Shown here: positions 37,924 to 49,979 of the stretch, in pieces
Numbering within the stretch: the stretch's first letter is position 1
Layout: every line of letters starts with the position of its first letter
Made by a program: the position numbers and the translations under genes
NCBI GenBank assembly: GCA_973895155.1
Contig: OZ316894.1
Location: 23,746,001 to 23,810,000, forward strand
Length of the DNA stretch: 64,000 bases
Origin: Marsupella aquatica
Taxonomy: Eukaryota > Marchantiophyta
Direction of reading: 5' to 3'
The notes under the pieces: model-generated
What the model was told of the DNA's origin: nothing
The model's input: only the letters and a program-made list of their open reading frames with translations
Databases searched by the model: none

Positions 37924-38572
37924 AACCCTGTGGGCGTAATTGAAACTGGGGGTGCAAGTGGAACAGGAGTTGGGGGCAGGGTGAGTCCCTGAAAAAGGTG
38001 CAAAGGCTCGAGTGTCCTGAACTATTCATGTTCAAAGACAGGGCAGTCAGACTAGTTCCTATAAAACAAAATTCTAAAATGATTTTTAATGGTATACCGG
38101 GGTTGTAGTGGTTTGGACTGATTAGTTTGTCCGACATCCTGATCAATCTCAAGAAAAAGTGTAGAAAGGTGATTGAAAATAATATGTGGAGAGCCACACT
38201 ACATAGACCCAGCCAGACATATGGTTACGCTGCCTTATTTTGGAATTTGAATATCACAGTGTCATCTGTAGTTAGGCTGGCATATTTTGAAATTTCACAC
38301 TGTAGTGCCATCCTGGTTTGCGCAGGACATGTGCAAAATGCTTATTATTTTTCATTTTGGTAACTAATGCAAGTTAGAATATTATTTTCCTGTTTCAAAT
38401 TTAGATTCTGAAAACAGTGTATATATTGAAAATTCATGCTCACCCAGAATGCAGAATCTTCTTAAAATTTACATGGAGAAGTACATTTGAGATTTCATGA
38501 GCACTCTAAAGTATTTTGTCACTAAGGTCTAAAATTCTAATAATTATTCACTTTTAGTGCAAACTGGGAGCA

Positions 38573-38720
38573 CTACTGTCCGGGCATTGTGTTCGAATGA
38601 TGTTGTGTTTGAATAAAAAATACACATTCTTATAAAGACACTGTCCGGGCAAAATACACATTCTTATAAAGACACTGTCCGGGCATTGTGTTCGAATTTG
38701 CGTTGTGTTTGAGTTGGACA
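38573..38720. repeat. Interleaved short duplications
   Basis: The strings ACTGTCCGGGCA (three times), ATACACATTCTTATAAAGAC (twice) and TTGTGTTCGAAT (twice) alternate over about 150 bp, as from two overlapping tandem duplications. Confidence 0.8.
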
Positions 38721-40609
38721 TTGTGTTTGAGATTTGACCCTAATCTGTTCTACATTGGGCACAAATAGTAAAAAATTCAAGAATCACATGACAATATTAA
38801 TATTCAAACACTGTAAATATTTGAACACAACCACCTGAAAATACAAAAAATGAAAAAAAAAACATACTCAAAACATGAACACAATGTCCCAGTCGCACTA
38901 TTTGAATAGAGCACCCCATTGCCCATTATTCAAATACAAGGCCATGACATTGTTTTAAGGGACTATGGTAGGGTACTTGCCATAGTTATACCAGTGTTTC
39001 CTTTTTGTGTGAATGTTATCACAATTGCTACTAGACGTGGCTTGCAAAAGACGATATTATTCACTTTTTGCTAAGTGGAGACATGCTAGCTGGGCAGAGG
39101 TGTCACTTGTGCAAAATAAAAGACCCTGGATTATATACCATCCCATGCCCGTCACTCTGAAACTTTACTAAAGTTATCAATCTTTTGCCATTATGGAAGG
39201 TGGTGTTTGATTTGCATTTTCCTCCACCACAACAATTACACATTGATCTTACCATGGTTGGTGTACTTTGGCTAATGTTGTGGTGACCACCCCTTTGTGC
39301 AAATACATCATAGGGATAGCGGCTAATGTGGCAGGGGTAGCAACAACAACAGAAGAGACAAAATATGCTACATGCGCTTCATCAGATAGTTTTCTCTCCT
39401 TTGCCTTTGATAAATTTAGGCAACTCCATCATCAATTGATAGGTTTTTTTGATAGGCAGCTTGCATTGTTCATGGAGGGAAGGGTTCCATTGGGCCACAA
39501 CAATATGTTTTCACCAGGCACTTCCATCAGCCAATTTTCAGTGTCATTAGAACCTGCTCAAACTCAAGCCATGAATCTCTTATCATGGGTTCTATTGTGC
39601 CTCTTTTGAGACTTACTCTTTTAAAAGACCACTCTTTCCACTTGTAGATATACAGTACTTGAAACACCACCGTATATGTACATCGTTTGCTATTGGCACT
39701 TTTGCAGTAGATGTAGACCATCTGCTGGTTTTTCCTCTTTTGTTCCTTTTTCCACTTCCTCAGTTTTCGGGGTTGCATTTGTCAGTGTTTGGTGTTTCTC
39801 ATGACCAGTTTTGCCTTCATTTTGTAATAATTATGGTTTTGATTCCAATTTGTAACTTTGCCGTTATGAGACCACTGGGATTTTTTTTGTTAGTTAGCTT
39901 TCTAGAACTTTTTGTTTTTTGTCAGTTATATACACATGGTATGACCATACTATAATATGATGATTTGGGAATACTTTTATTGTAGATTCCATCCCGCCGT
40001 TGACATCCGAAATTCTCCGTATCGCAGTGTAGCCCTGTGGAATTCGACTCGCGTACTGCACCATCCGAGCAGTGGCACTGGGGCCAATCCAACGAACCGC
40101 CGAACCTGCGGAAAGGCAAAAGTTCATACTCCGGAATAGAATCCCGGGGACACGTATCCGGCGAGAAAGACAATGTCTGCATGGCACTGGCAGAAGTTAC
40201 GTCTGCCTGCCACGTGGGGCCCGTCAGCGGACGATCGACATTTGACGAAGCACCGGAGACCGGACTGGGAGTCTGGGACAACTTGGTCGCTGCCGAACAG
40301 TCGCTCGCTGCTACAGTATCCGTGCGCAGTCCGCTACTTTGCATTGACTTTGACTGCAGTGCATGGCGAAACCGCGCACTAACTAACTTATTTGTTAATT
40401 TTTGCGGATTTACAGTGGAAACCCATTTTCTGGTAACAAGGCCAAACTATGTTATTTTATCTAGGGCTGTGGGGAATGCCGGGATTCTAATCGTGTTCGA
40501 GAGGAGCTCACCAAACATCACAACTCTTTGCAAGTCTAGACACTAAGTAGAGTGAAGAGTCTAATTGCTGACTCAATTTCTCTCAGAGCCAACATGCATC
40601 AATCCTCCC

Positions 40610-40850
40610 TCGACACCCGTTGAGTGCTGAGGGTATGTGTAGTTGGGTTATAGTGGTTTTTCCTCGGCCCCTGGCTGGTAGCCTGGTAGCTTTGGGGTTT
40701 GGGTTCAACCTTCTCTCGTGACTGGTAGGGGTCTTGTCAGATCCTTGGGTGTAGTCTCGGCTACTCTATAGTGGTGTAGGCTCCAAAATAGAAAGTCTAT
40801 CCTCTGTAATTGGTCTGCTTTCAAATTTAAAGCAAAAAAAACATGTTTCG
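40610..40850 (+). repeat. SINE-like sequence
   Basis: It contains GGGTTTGGGTTCAACCTTC, a near match to a pol III B box. It ends with GTCTATCCTCTGTAATTGG and a short A-rich tail (AAAGCAAAAAAAAC), similar in layout to the sequence at 45.9 kb. It is probably a decayed SINE copy. Confidence 0.35.
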
Positions 40851-41573
40851 ATGCACTACAGAAATATATCTCATCTCATCATCTCACGGTATGAGACCAA
40901 CATATCTTCTGCTGTAGACTTTGAGATGGTGAGGGAGTCTTTGAACCTGTCAATTCCTGCGCGCGTTGTGATGCCATGGTTTAGGATTGGGTGCGTGCTT
41001 CTCAACCAATGCTCTGTATCTGTTTACAGTACACTTGATGAAAGGTACTCAAGGAACGTTGGATCATAGAGTAGTAGAACCGTCGCCTGTAACGTACAGT
41101 ATGTCGTCATCCTTTGAAAGACATACGTATAATATAGTAACTGCGCGGTGAGACCGTGGTTCTTCACGTAGTCACGCACGAGGACGATTAATGACCGTGG
41201 GAAGCAGTTAGCTGACTTCTTAGTGGAATTATTAGTGAACGCAGTAATAGTACAGAGGTGATGCAGGTTACCGTGGTGGCCACGATTTTCCCCGTGAAGG
41301 CCCGATAACCCTGGTCCCTAATTAATTTGTCCCATCTTACTACTTGGGATTTGGGATTTGGGACTCGGGAGTCGGGACGTAGGGTAATGAAGTTACCGGT
41401 ATTAGTGGCTGTAGGTAATGTTCTCATTCTAGGTGCTGTGTCACCGACGTACCTTACGAGGCATTGGCTCCCAGGTCACAAGACCTGTACTCAAGCCCTG
41501 TACAACTGGGCTTGCAGGGTTATGACATCTGGATCAGTGGCCGTGCAGACGACTTCTGTGTGGCTGTGCCAAC

Positions 41574-41808
41574 TGCCAACCAAAGTGTGGAACAGAGGCA
41601 GGATCAGAAAGAGTTTTCAAAAAATGACAAGTATCTGTAGAGACATCTTTAGTGCCAACAAAAGTGTGGAACAGAGTCAAAATGAAAGAGATTTTAAAAT
41701 GAGAAATATCGTCAGCGACAGCTTAGTGCCAACAAAAGTGTGGAACGGAGTCAGCACAAAAAAAATAGTTTTTAAAGTGAAAAGTGTCTTTAGAGACAAA
41801 AGTCAATA
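41574..41808. repeat. Tandem repeat of 75-80 bp, three copies
   Basis: Each copy begins TGCCAAC(A/C)AAAGTGTGGAAC, at 41574, 41653 and 41727, followed by an A-rich stretch and a TATC/GTCTT-TAGAGACA-like segment. Confidence 0.8.
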
Positions 41809-44800
41809 ACTGGCTTTTGGTACAGTGAGTCGATTTGAACGTAATTATGAGCAGATCTAGGTACAGATCATCGCTTTGAATCACTATGAACAGAGTTGCA
41901 CCACACAACCCAATGGCATTCATTTGAGTACTTCTCTAATTTATTACAACTACTCAATAGGGCAACTCAAAGTAAAGGCAGACTTGCAGTAAGGAAAAGT
42001 TAGGGACATCAACTGTGCCCATACAATATCTTATGACAGACTTTATGGACCACTAGTTGCAAGGAAGATACATTGACCGGTGCCATAATGGATGACTTAT
42101 GGATACTCCCTATCAGAGTATCAGACCTTAGATGATCTGTACCTAGACCTTAGATGATCTGTACCTTAGACCTCCTCTTGAGATCATGTCACTTTTTTAT
42201 GGAATCTAATTTTGGCATCTGCAACTTTTGTGGCCCACAACTCAATCCTTATGGCCATCTCGTAACTACAGTAGTTACGGCCATGCTTTGAGACACCCTA
42301 ATAATTACACTTATCTTATTTCTATGATACTAACCAAGATACCAGATAGTCAGACCCACTTAGTTTGGGGTTGTAAATATTGTCTTGTCATTTGGTTTGC
42401 TGTAAATATCTTGTCTTGGTTAGTGTTTGGATTTTCAATGCCCAGTTTTACTAGGCTGTCAATTTTATTTTCAGTTGGTAATTGTTCAATGGGGGCAGGG
42501 AGTAGAGGGGAGATTGGTGACTTGGGAGATTTGGTTAGATCTGAACATAGACTCACATGCACTGCTCAGTGAAATGGGAGTGAGAGAGGAGAGAGGTTTG
42601 CAAATCTTGGCCTTTGTATGTGAGAGCTTGTGAGTGACATTTCAACTCACCTCTCCCCAGGTACACAGCAAGAAGAACTGTTTGAGTGAGAGATTTTCCA
42701 GATTTTGAAGATGTCTTCTATAGAATTGTTTTTTTTCATGGTTTCTCTGTTGAATTTGTTCATAGTTATACAGAGAGATGTTTGTCCACTCACAGTAAGC
42801 CTGGCATAATGCAGTACTATAAAAAGATGCAGGAGGAGGAGAATGGGGATGGCATCAGACAAAAGGGCCCTCCATGTGGACAGGACTGCCAAATTCCTTC
42901 CCGGCCCTTCCAAAATGGTTTTCAAGAAACCTGTGGGGGAAGTCTTCTTTCAAAAGGCTAGTAGACAAGGCACTAATATGATTGTTACAATCCCCCTATT
43001 CAGAGGGAAAGACCAGTGAGGAAAGGGAGGAAGAGGTAAAACAAAGGGAAAGGGCCCGGGATCTCTGAGAGGGTGAACAACAATTAGTTTGCCTTCAGCT
43101 TATCATGCCGATTGAGGAAACCATGAGAGAGTAACAGTTGTCCTAGAAAACTGCTTGACAGCTGGATGCAAGGTTCAAAGGCCCAGGAATGTGAATCAAG
43201 TACAAAAAAACTCAGTGAGTCCACCACCACTGGGTAGATTGTGAATCGGACAGGAAAGGACTTAACCAGGCCCCTTGAGCATGTTCTGGACTTGACGAAC
43301 AGCAAAGATGGATCTGCACTTGACCCGATGCTTTGCACTGTCGGCCGAGAAATCCTAAAAATGCAGTAACTCCGTAGCAGTCTTCATTGGGTCCACCTTT
43401 GCTATGCAGGGGTGCCACAAAACCTACAGCAAATTGGTTCTGATAAACTTCTATACTTTATTTTGTTGTGAGTCTCACAGAGTCCTGTCCAACTCACTCC
43501 TGTCTGAAGTATTATAAAGTTGTGACCAAAGGCTCAAGTGTAAACCCACTTTGGGTGAGGGTTGTGTCAAAAGTGAATTGGGGCAGTTGGTGGGTTTCAA
43601 CCCAACCATCTACGTATTAACATTGACAGGAACATTTACTATGCTCTGGACTTTGAGAGACCAGATTCATCCCTCACTGGTACTTATAATTGAAATTTGA
43701 TTAGAATTTCTCGAGCAGAGGGCTGCTGTCCAGAGGACAGGGTGAGTTAAAACAGCATAAGTTTGCCTAGGTCGTGCTTTTAGTCCTTAATAGATGGAAG
43801 AGGAGCTCATGAACAAGATGAAATTACTGAGAGAGAAAAGCTTCTCTGAGAAGTCTGCTCATACAACTCATGAAAGCATTCGTGTTTTTGAAAAATCCAA
43901 AAGTTGCACTTGTAATCTCCAATCTTGTTTTCTAGGTGGGTACCTTCATGCAATTCACTTCTTCCATGGAAACCACTTTAAGAGAAAAAGAGAAAAAGTA
44001 CGAGAATTGATAATTCAAAGCACAAGAGTGGATAGATTCCAACCGTTTCACAATTATTTTAGTAGGGGATTCTCTTGCACAGTAGTTTCCTAGTAATCAG
44101 TGCCTGTCATGTGAATGGTGCATCTGTGAATTTTGTATTTCGAAGAGGTCATGCGTATAGTACTTGAAGAGCAAAAAGCTCCATACAAGGAGACAGGATC
44201 ATAAAGGGGGGTCATCAATATACTCCAAAGACCGTCAGGTTTCGTACAGTTAAATTTGAACCATGAAATATTTGGGAAATGTTTGTTTTTTCCTTTGTAT
44301 AATTCGCACCATTCTCCCCAGTTGGTTTTGGCCAAAACCTGCCAATCAAACTTTTGTTGTTCTCTTATGCAGTCCTTTCATAGTAAGTGTCATTTTCAGA
44401 CATCATGTCTGCAGACATTTGCTTATTTGACTTGGATCTTCACTACTAATGTTATTCATGGAAAGGCACAAAAGGCCATAATTCCACTAACAAAGAGGAG
44501 AAGCTCTAAAAGTACATCAGCGATAAGGCAGGAAAAGAGGCGCGAAAGGGCATATGGAAAAGTTATCTGTCAAAGAAATCCTAAATCCAACAAAGATGAC
44601 CATAAGAGCAAGGAATTTTGCTAAAAAGAATCAAACAAAGTACAGTGAACTTAAACATATGTATCACATTACCAAAAATACAAAAATACCAAACGGGGAG
44701 ACAGGATCCCACAGGGAAACAAACCCAATAGAGGGAGGAAAGAGAAAGACCCCAAGAAGGCAAAAGAGGCCCAATAAACTAAGGAGCCCCCACAACAAAC

Positions 44801-45451
44801 AAATAGTCCCCTTAGAAGCAAACAAAGAATTAGTACCCTATTTGAAGGAAAATTGAGAAGTCTGATAGAACTCCAGAGTAAATCTCATAGGAGGGTCAGG
44901 AAATCTTTCTAGAGGCCCTAAAACCCTGTATTTACAAGCAAAAAAGGACAAGGAAGAACGAGCGAAAGAGATCCAAAGAGAGAAACACTCAAAGGAAACG
45001 AACAGCCAGACAAGACAATTTACTAGAAAGCGCCCAAACAAAGTACTTTGTCAAAACTGATAGGTTGGTGACTTTTGCAGTACAGGTCAGTTAAGACAGA
45101 ACTCCATGTTGGGTCACTAAGAGACCGTATTTTCAGGTCACATAAGTATCTCATGAAGATGTGGCATAAGTTGGGGGACCATAATTAGCTAAGAAGCGGT
45201 GAATGACATCTGTTTGCTGGAATAAACCAGGTCTGAGTTGTGTTCATATCCAGTTGTGACACACATTGCTGTATCATGTTGAGGTGGCACTCTGGAGCAT
45301 AAACATCAGGAGGTCCACATAAACAAAGACAGATATTATGTTTGGATGGTGTGGGGTAAGGGATCTTTAGTGGGGTGTGGCAAACGGAATCGAGTACATT
45401 AAACTGCCTCTCCTCATGCAAAAGAGAGGTGGCCTTATCTCCGAGTAGCTG

Positions 45452-45454
<3 letters not shown>

Positions 45455-45491
<37 letters not shown>
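45455..45491. repeat. TA microsatellite
   Basis: An uninterrupted (TA)n run. The poly Ile-Tyr reading across it is an artefact. Confidence 0.98.
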
Positions 45492-45495
<4 letters not shown>

Positions 45496-45914
45496 CCTGA
45501 CTTGACAAATAACGACATATAGGACGGTGGTGACCCGTCCCAGTCCTCTGAGTGGGCTCTTGCTGGGCCGACACAGAGTTGTGCAATAGAATTGTACTTT
45601 TTGCATTCCTTTCCATAATGGATCAAGCCATCAAGGGTACAGATAAGGATCGCTGAACCTATAATGGGCCCGGGTCCGCCATGGAACCTCCTGGCTTCCG
45701 CTCGGGAAGCGGGCAGAGCCCCACTTTTACGATGCGCTCACAATGTGGACATGCTATCCTACCTGATGCACATTTGTGCATAGGACCTAGAAAAAATTAG
45801 CTGGGAAGTGGGTCCATGCACAGGAAGGACTCATTGTAGCCCATGTTTGTACTTATTCACAAGCATAATCTAAATACCAAAATTTTCTGTTACAAGAGAA
45901 ATTATGGTCCGAAC

Positions 45915-46190
45915 CAACTGTTTGGGGTCAGTTGGCCATGGGATGAGCCTAGAACCAAGAGGTCCCAGGTTCAATCCCCCCACGATCCACATGCAAGGGT
46001 TGTGGAGAGTGAATGTGTGTGAGGGTGGGTGTAATGGTGAGAGTCTTGGTTTCTTTTGAGCCCTGGCTGGTCTGCCCAACCCTCTCTCCCTCCTGGTCCT
46101 GGGTATGACCCCGCTTGTGGGCTACCCTACAGAGGTGCATGCTTCGGAGTTGATAGTCTGTCCTCTGTTGGACTCTACAATTTCACATTA
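45915..46190 (+). repeat. SINE-like sequence with pol III B box
   Basis: The sequence has GTCAGTTGGCCATGGGATG (A-box-like) and, about 35 bp on, CCCAGGTTCAATCCCC (close to the tRNA-derived B box). It continues about 200 bp and ends GATAGTCTGTCCTCTGTTGG, a tail shared with the 40.6-kb sequence. It is not a tRNA: no cloverleaf closes. A tRNA-derived SINE fits best. Confidence 0.5.
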
Positions 46191-46969
46191 CTCAATGGAT
46201 CATGAATGGTAGATATCTATCTTGAGTTGTAATGTAGATAGGTGATAGCAATTAGGATGTAACCACTACTAGTATTTGTAAATAATGAGTATTATAACAT
46301 GATTAGTCTTGCCAGCATCAATTGTGTGTGGCTATCTTCTGGGCCTGAGATAACATTCATCAAGGTACAATATTATAGAACACTCTAATTAGTGTCACCG
46401 CTAGAGTCTAATCATTTTAGGGTAAATTGATTGAACAGGAGATGCCAGGAAGATAATTCTGCAGAGTTATGGGATTGACTAGTTTAATGTTTAAGGATTT
46501 GACACGAGGGTGCAAATGCTGATTCAACATGGCGAGCAGAGCATAGGCAAAGACCAGAAACCCCCTGGTGAAACTTTCTTACCTGATGGGACCCCTAAAA
46601 CATTTTTTACCAAGTAGGACCCCTCTTAATGACCCGTACAACCTGTTCTTGTGTGATGCCTACTGTGTATAATTAGTCAACCACAACCAGTGCCTCGTAG
46701 TGCACTGCTTCCACGGCCCAGTCCACCATGCTCGTTGTTGTAGTCTTCCGCGGTTCATCAAAACGGGCAACAATGCAATGTACCACAGGAGTCGACGGGT
46801 TTATTCATGAAGACAAAATGAATTATGTCTTCATGTGTTTCAAGGGTTTGGGGTTGTCGACGGTACCCGGACACGTTTGGGTCTCCCTATCATTCTTTGT
46901 GCTTTTCTGTTTAGGGTTTAGGGTCGCTTGAGCCACTTGACCAACAAGTATTTGACGATGGCAAACAGG

Positions 46970-49229
46970 GTTATTGTCTCAAGCATGTGCTGAGGACTAT
47001 CCCCACGTACCACCTAATGACAATGGAGTTGCACAAAAACGGGTACCAGGAGATGGAGAAGGTATGTAGAGGATTTATGTGGGGTAAGGCTAACAACCAT
47101 GGTAACAAGAAAGCCCTTCTTGCGTGGCAGGTGCTATATAGTCACGTACTCTATGGAGGGTCATACATTGCGTGCGACATTTTAGGGTTTGACCCCCTAA
47201 CTTATAAAAGATTTTGCTTTTGGAAAACCCTATTTTTCTTTGAATTTTTGCCATTTTTTACTTAAAAACCTTAAAAACCTTTAAAGAAAATATTTTTAAT
47301 ATTAAATGGGCCTATTTGTTCTTTAAAGCCTACCAATCAATAAAATATGCCCTATTTGTTTATCCACAAAAAATTGGAAGTCTTCCACCATACCCATTCC
47401 TCTACTTCACTGCATGTGATGTGCCACTTTAGTGGAAGTGATCGCCCTGAGCTCACCAAGTCCAAAGGCAAAGGGGGACTTGGGCTACAATCCTTTGAAG
47501 CATAGGCACAATTGCTCAAGATGTGACATGTCTCCAAAATCTTTACTAATACAGAAAGAGAAAATGGGTTTGAATGTCAAAAGAAATGATCAAAAATGGT
47601 TTGAATTCATGAACTGGGAAAAATAAACAAAGGAGATGGACAGCTAGAAGCTCTTCTGTTGAGCCCATCTTATAATCAAGAATCCCCAGCATCAATGTTG
47701 AACTAAGACGTCATTCGCAACGACCATACAACCATGATTCATTCCATGCACACGTAGTCGACACAATCTCTACGTGGTTCACCTCTTCTCCAAGGCTATG
47801 TCCACATGAACACTCAAGCTTTTACTTCAAGAGTAAACGAACACACATGCTCTCCCTCTTCCTCAAGTTGCTCCGTTACAATCAGTAAGCACCACACACC
47901 AGCGGCTTACACTAGCCCTGGTATATACAAGGTCACACACGACTAACCTAACCTCAGCTAAGATCCTAACTGTGGTTAGCCTAAGTGCCGTAACCTATGA
48001 GTCACAAGACTAAGAGCAATCCTTAACAATCAAGAGGCCTGATCAAAAGCTGGTTTGAACTGAGGGGCTCCCTGAAGTTTCATTTTGGAGAAGGCAAGCT
48101 CCCCATAAACCTCTCCATTGAGCAAATTGTGCTTTTGTATCTTTGTAATGTAGAGATTTCTGAACAACAGGGAGTGAATTTAAGACATTTCACGGCCAAC
48201 TAAGCAATCAAGAATGTACGGGACCTCATAAACCTGCAGGGCGACTGGATCTCGGTTGATGATCTCAATCAGAGAGTTTGGAGCAATTGGTGGATTGGGG
48301 ACACTGAGTTTGAACTATTTTACAGGCAACTGCGGCAGGGTACTGGACAATCTCCTCCAACTCTACAAAATTGTGCGGGCTGGCAGTGGAACTGGAAGAG
48401 CAGGAACAGAGGGTGGACCTTCCCAATCAAAACCTGGAGCCAGTGCAGGCCGCAGTGTCCATGCGATCACACAAAATTTAACCAAAGATTGGGACAAAAT
48501 AGAACTGCGATATAGTGGCAACAAATCTGGAAACGTATCTAGGGTGGATGGTCTTTATTAAGGTGAGATTCTGCTTGTGGAAACTATCAAACCAGGTTTT
48601 TTTTACCAATGGTAGAGCTCTCCATGGGGAGTTTTGGACGGTATTTGCGAGCGTTGTAAGATTCAGATGGAACACACTGAATATTTGTTCTTCAGCTGTA
48701 GCACTGTTGCGACGAGATGGAGGGAAGTTTGCTCGATGCTGCAAGGGTCTGATGCAATGTCGGTTGCTACCGGAACCCTTTTTGAACCATTGATGATGGC
48801 TATCAAGATGCAGAAGAGAAAACCAGGATTGCCAGTGTTGATGGCTGAGATGTGTATATGGAAGGATAGAAATGATGCGGCGTAGTCTCAGTTCCTCGGA
48901 AAACTTCCAGGTTGGGTGGTGCTCAGACAGACGGGAAAGTACCTCCAAACGATGCTTGATGTCACACATTCTGAGAAAAGAAGAAGCCAAATTAACAAAG
49001 TGATTAACCAGATCCAAGTGGTGGAAACTCTGGGAGAATATATAGCTAGTCCACTTTCTCGTAAAGAGCCAATCATGACAAAAACCTGGTTCCACATACT
49101 TCACCATTTTTAGTATTTTTCCTGAAATTATGGAGCAAAGTCTCATAGTAGAGAAGAGAAATGTGAAAAATGCCACCGGTGGTTTAACATTGATGGCAGT
49201 GCATGATGAGTGAGAACATCCACTACTCA
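46970..49229 (+). mobile_element. LINE (L1-like) remnant, left part
   Basis: Broken plus-strand frames carry the 3' half of a plant LINE ORF2. At about 46985-47140 the reverse-transcriptase C-terminal region reads I-P-T-Y-H-L-M then E-K-V-C-R-G-F-M-W-G and K-A-L-L-A-W. At 48634-48720 there is the zf-RVT finger (C-E-R-C, then E-H-T-E-Y-L-F-F-S-C and R-W). At 49177-49203 W-F-N-I-D-G-S-A matches the start of the LINE RNase H domain. A solo LTR (47696-48028) interrupts it. The domain appears to continue beyond the transposon at 61505. Many stops make this a relic. Confidence 0.7.
47696..48028. mobile_element. Solo copia LTR with 5-bp target duplication
   Basis: A 333-bp sequence starts TGTTGAAC and ends CTTAACA. 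It is clearly related to the LTRs at 3.2 and 9.1 kb (shared ACGTGGTTCACCTC, GACTAACCTAACC and GGTTAGCCT segments). It is flanked by perfect 5-bp duplications ATCAA at 47691-47695 and 48029-48033. No internal retrotransposon sequence adjoins it, so it is a solo LTR left by LTR-LTR recombination inside the LINE. Confidence 0.88.
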
Positions 49230-49239
49230 TTAGGGAGAA
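49230..49239. other. Left target-site duplication
   Basis: TTAGGGAGAA directly abuts the left terminal inverted repeat and is repeated exactly at 61495-61504. Confidence 0.9.
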
Positions 49240-49260
49240 CAACTTTTTATCAACCTTTCC
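49240..49260 (+). repeat. Left terminal inverted repeat, 21 bp
   Basis: It begins CAACTTTTTATCAACC and matches the reverse complement of 61474-61494 at 19 of 21 bases. The similarity stops after 21 bp. Confidence 0.9.
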
Positions 49261-49979
49261 GGGTATAGCAGTGGAGACAGGAAACAGGAAACAATTTTCC
49301 TGTTACCAGGTAATTTCTCCTGGTAACAGGAAATTGTTATTGTAAAGGTGTACTATTTGGCAAAGTTTTTCAAAAATTCACGTAAGGAACAACCACATAC
49401 TTAAGCTAAAAATATTCCTACTGGCATAAGACACGACGTCAGATATAAGGGAAAAGTGTGCTCACAGTTTCTCAGAGAGGTTCCAATCCATTGTCACTTG
49501 CTCAGATTATAGATAAAAAAGGGTTGTCATTCAATTCACTGCTGTTTATATACAGCAACATTTCTAAACAGTCCACTTTTAAATGCTTCATTTAGTTCAT
49601 ATACTTCATTAGTGTGGTTAAAAAACGGCTAACCATAATACCCATGGAGGAATGGAGTAAGCTCAGGCGGGACCCACCACAAATCCAGTTGTGGACTGAA
49701 TTATGTTATCGGAAACATAGGGGTCTGTCAGGCAGAGTGTGAAACTAGCGCCAGGCGCTAACAAAGGATTAAGTACGCAGAATAATGGGACGATAATAAA
49801 AGCTTATGGAACCATCCAATGGCACTAACCACAAAAAACAAAATTTTATAAATAAGTTAGTGACCAGCGCCCGACGCTAACCAAACCACATAAAAAACTA
49901 GAGTAATATCCGTTGACTAAAGACAAAACAACATAGTATCCGTTATGGAATACGACAGTTAAGGATAAATCGAGTCCCT
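49261..49979. other. Left noncoding flank of transposon
   Basis: AT-rich DNA between the left inverted repeat and the transposase stop codon. It holds the left hairpin and two palindrome copies (49747, 49866). It should contain the transposase 3' UTR. Confidence 0.6.
49291..49337. repeat. Left subterminal hairpin
   Basis: Arms at 49291-49310 and 49319-49337 (ACAATTTTCCTGTTACCAGG and its complement less one base) form an inverted repeat with an 8-base loop, 50 bp inside the left end. It contains ATTTCTCCTGGTAACAG, also found at the right end. Confidence 0.85.

Larger units (their letters stand above)
36331..46969. other. Long spacer, short repeats and SINE-like sequences
   Basis: No gene is supported. 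Listed separately are tandem duplications at 37.8, 38.6 and 41.6 kb, SINE-like sequences at 40.6 and 45.9 kb, and a TA microsatellite at 45.46 kb. An open frame at 40037-40546 lies in GC-richer DNA (39.96-40.38 kb) and might be a gene fragment, but has no domain I recognise. A segment at 43535-43625 resembles 34025-34100 (ACCC-ACTTT-GGGTG, then GGGGCAG), another dispersed repeat. Confidence 0.5.

Noticed and set aside
40037-40546. 169-codon ORF in GC-richer DNA
   Set aside because: It has no domain I recognise, no clear splice context and competing frames. I considered a RIN4/NOI-like fragment but the key residues are not there.
44554-45041. Lys-rich plus-strand ORF and hydrophobic minus-strand ORF
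   Set aside because: A-rich low-complexity sequence gives both. No motifs are present.
45940-45990. tRNA gene
   Set aside because: There is an A-box-like and a B-box-like sequence, but no acceptor stem or cloverleaf closes. A SINE is more likely.
48478-49242. 254-codon minus-strand ORF
   Set aside because: It is antisense to the LINE remnant, whose zf-RVT and RNase H motifs read on the plus strand. Its composition (rich in His, Ser, Phe) is that of a shadow frame.
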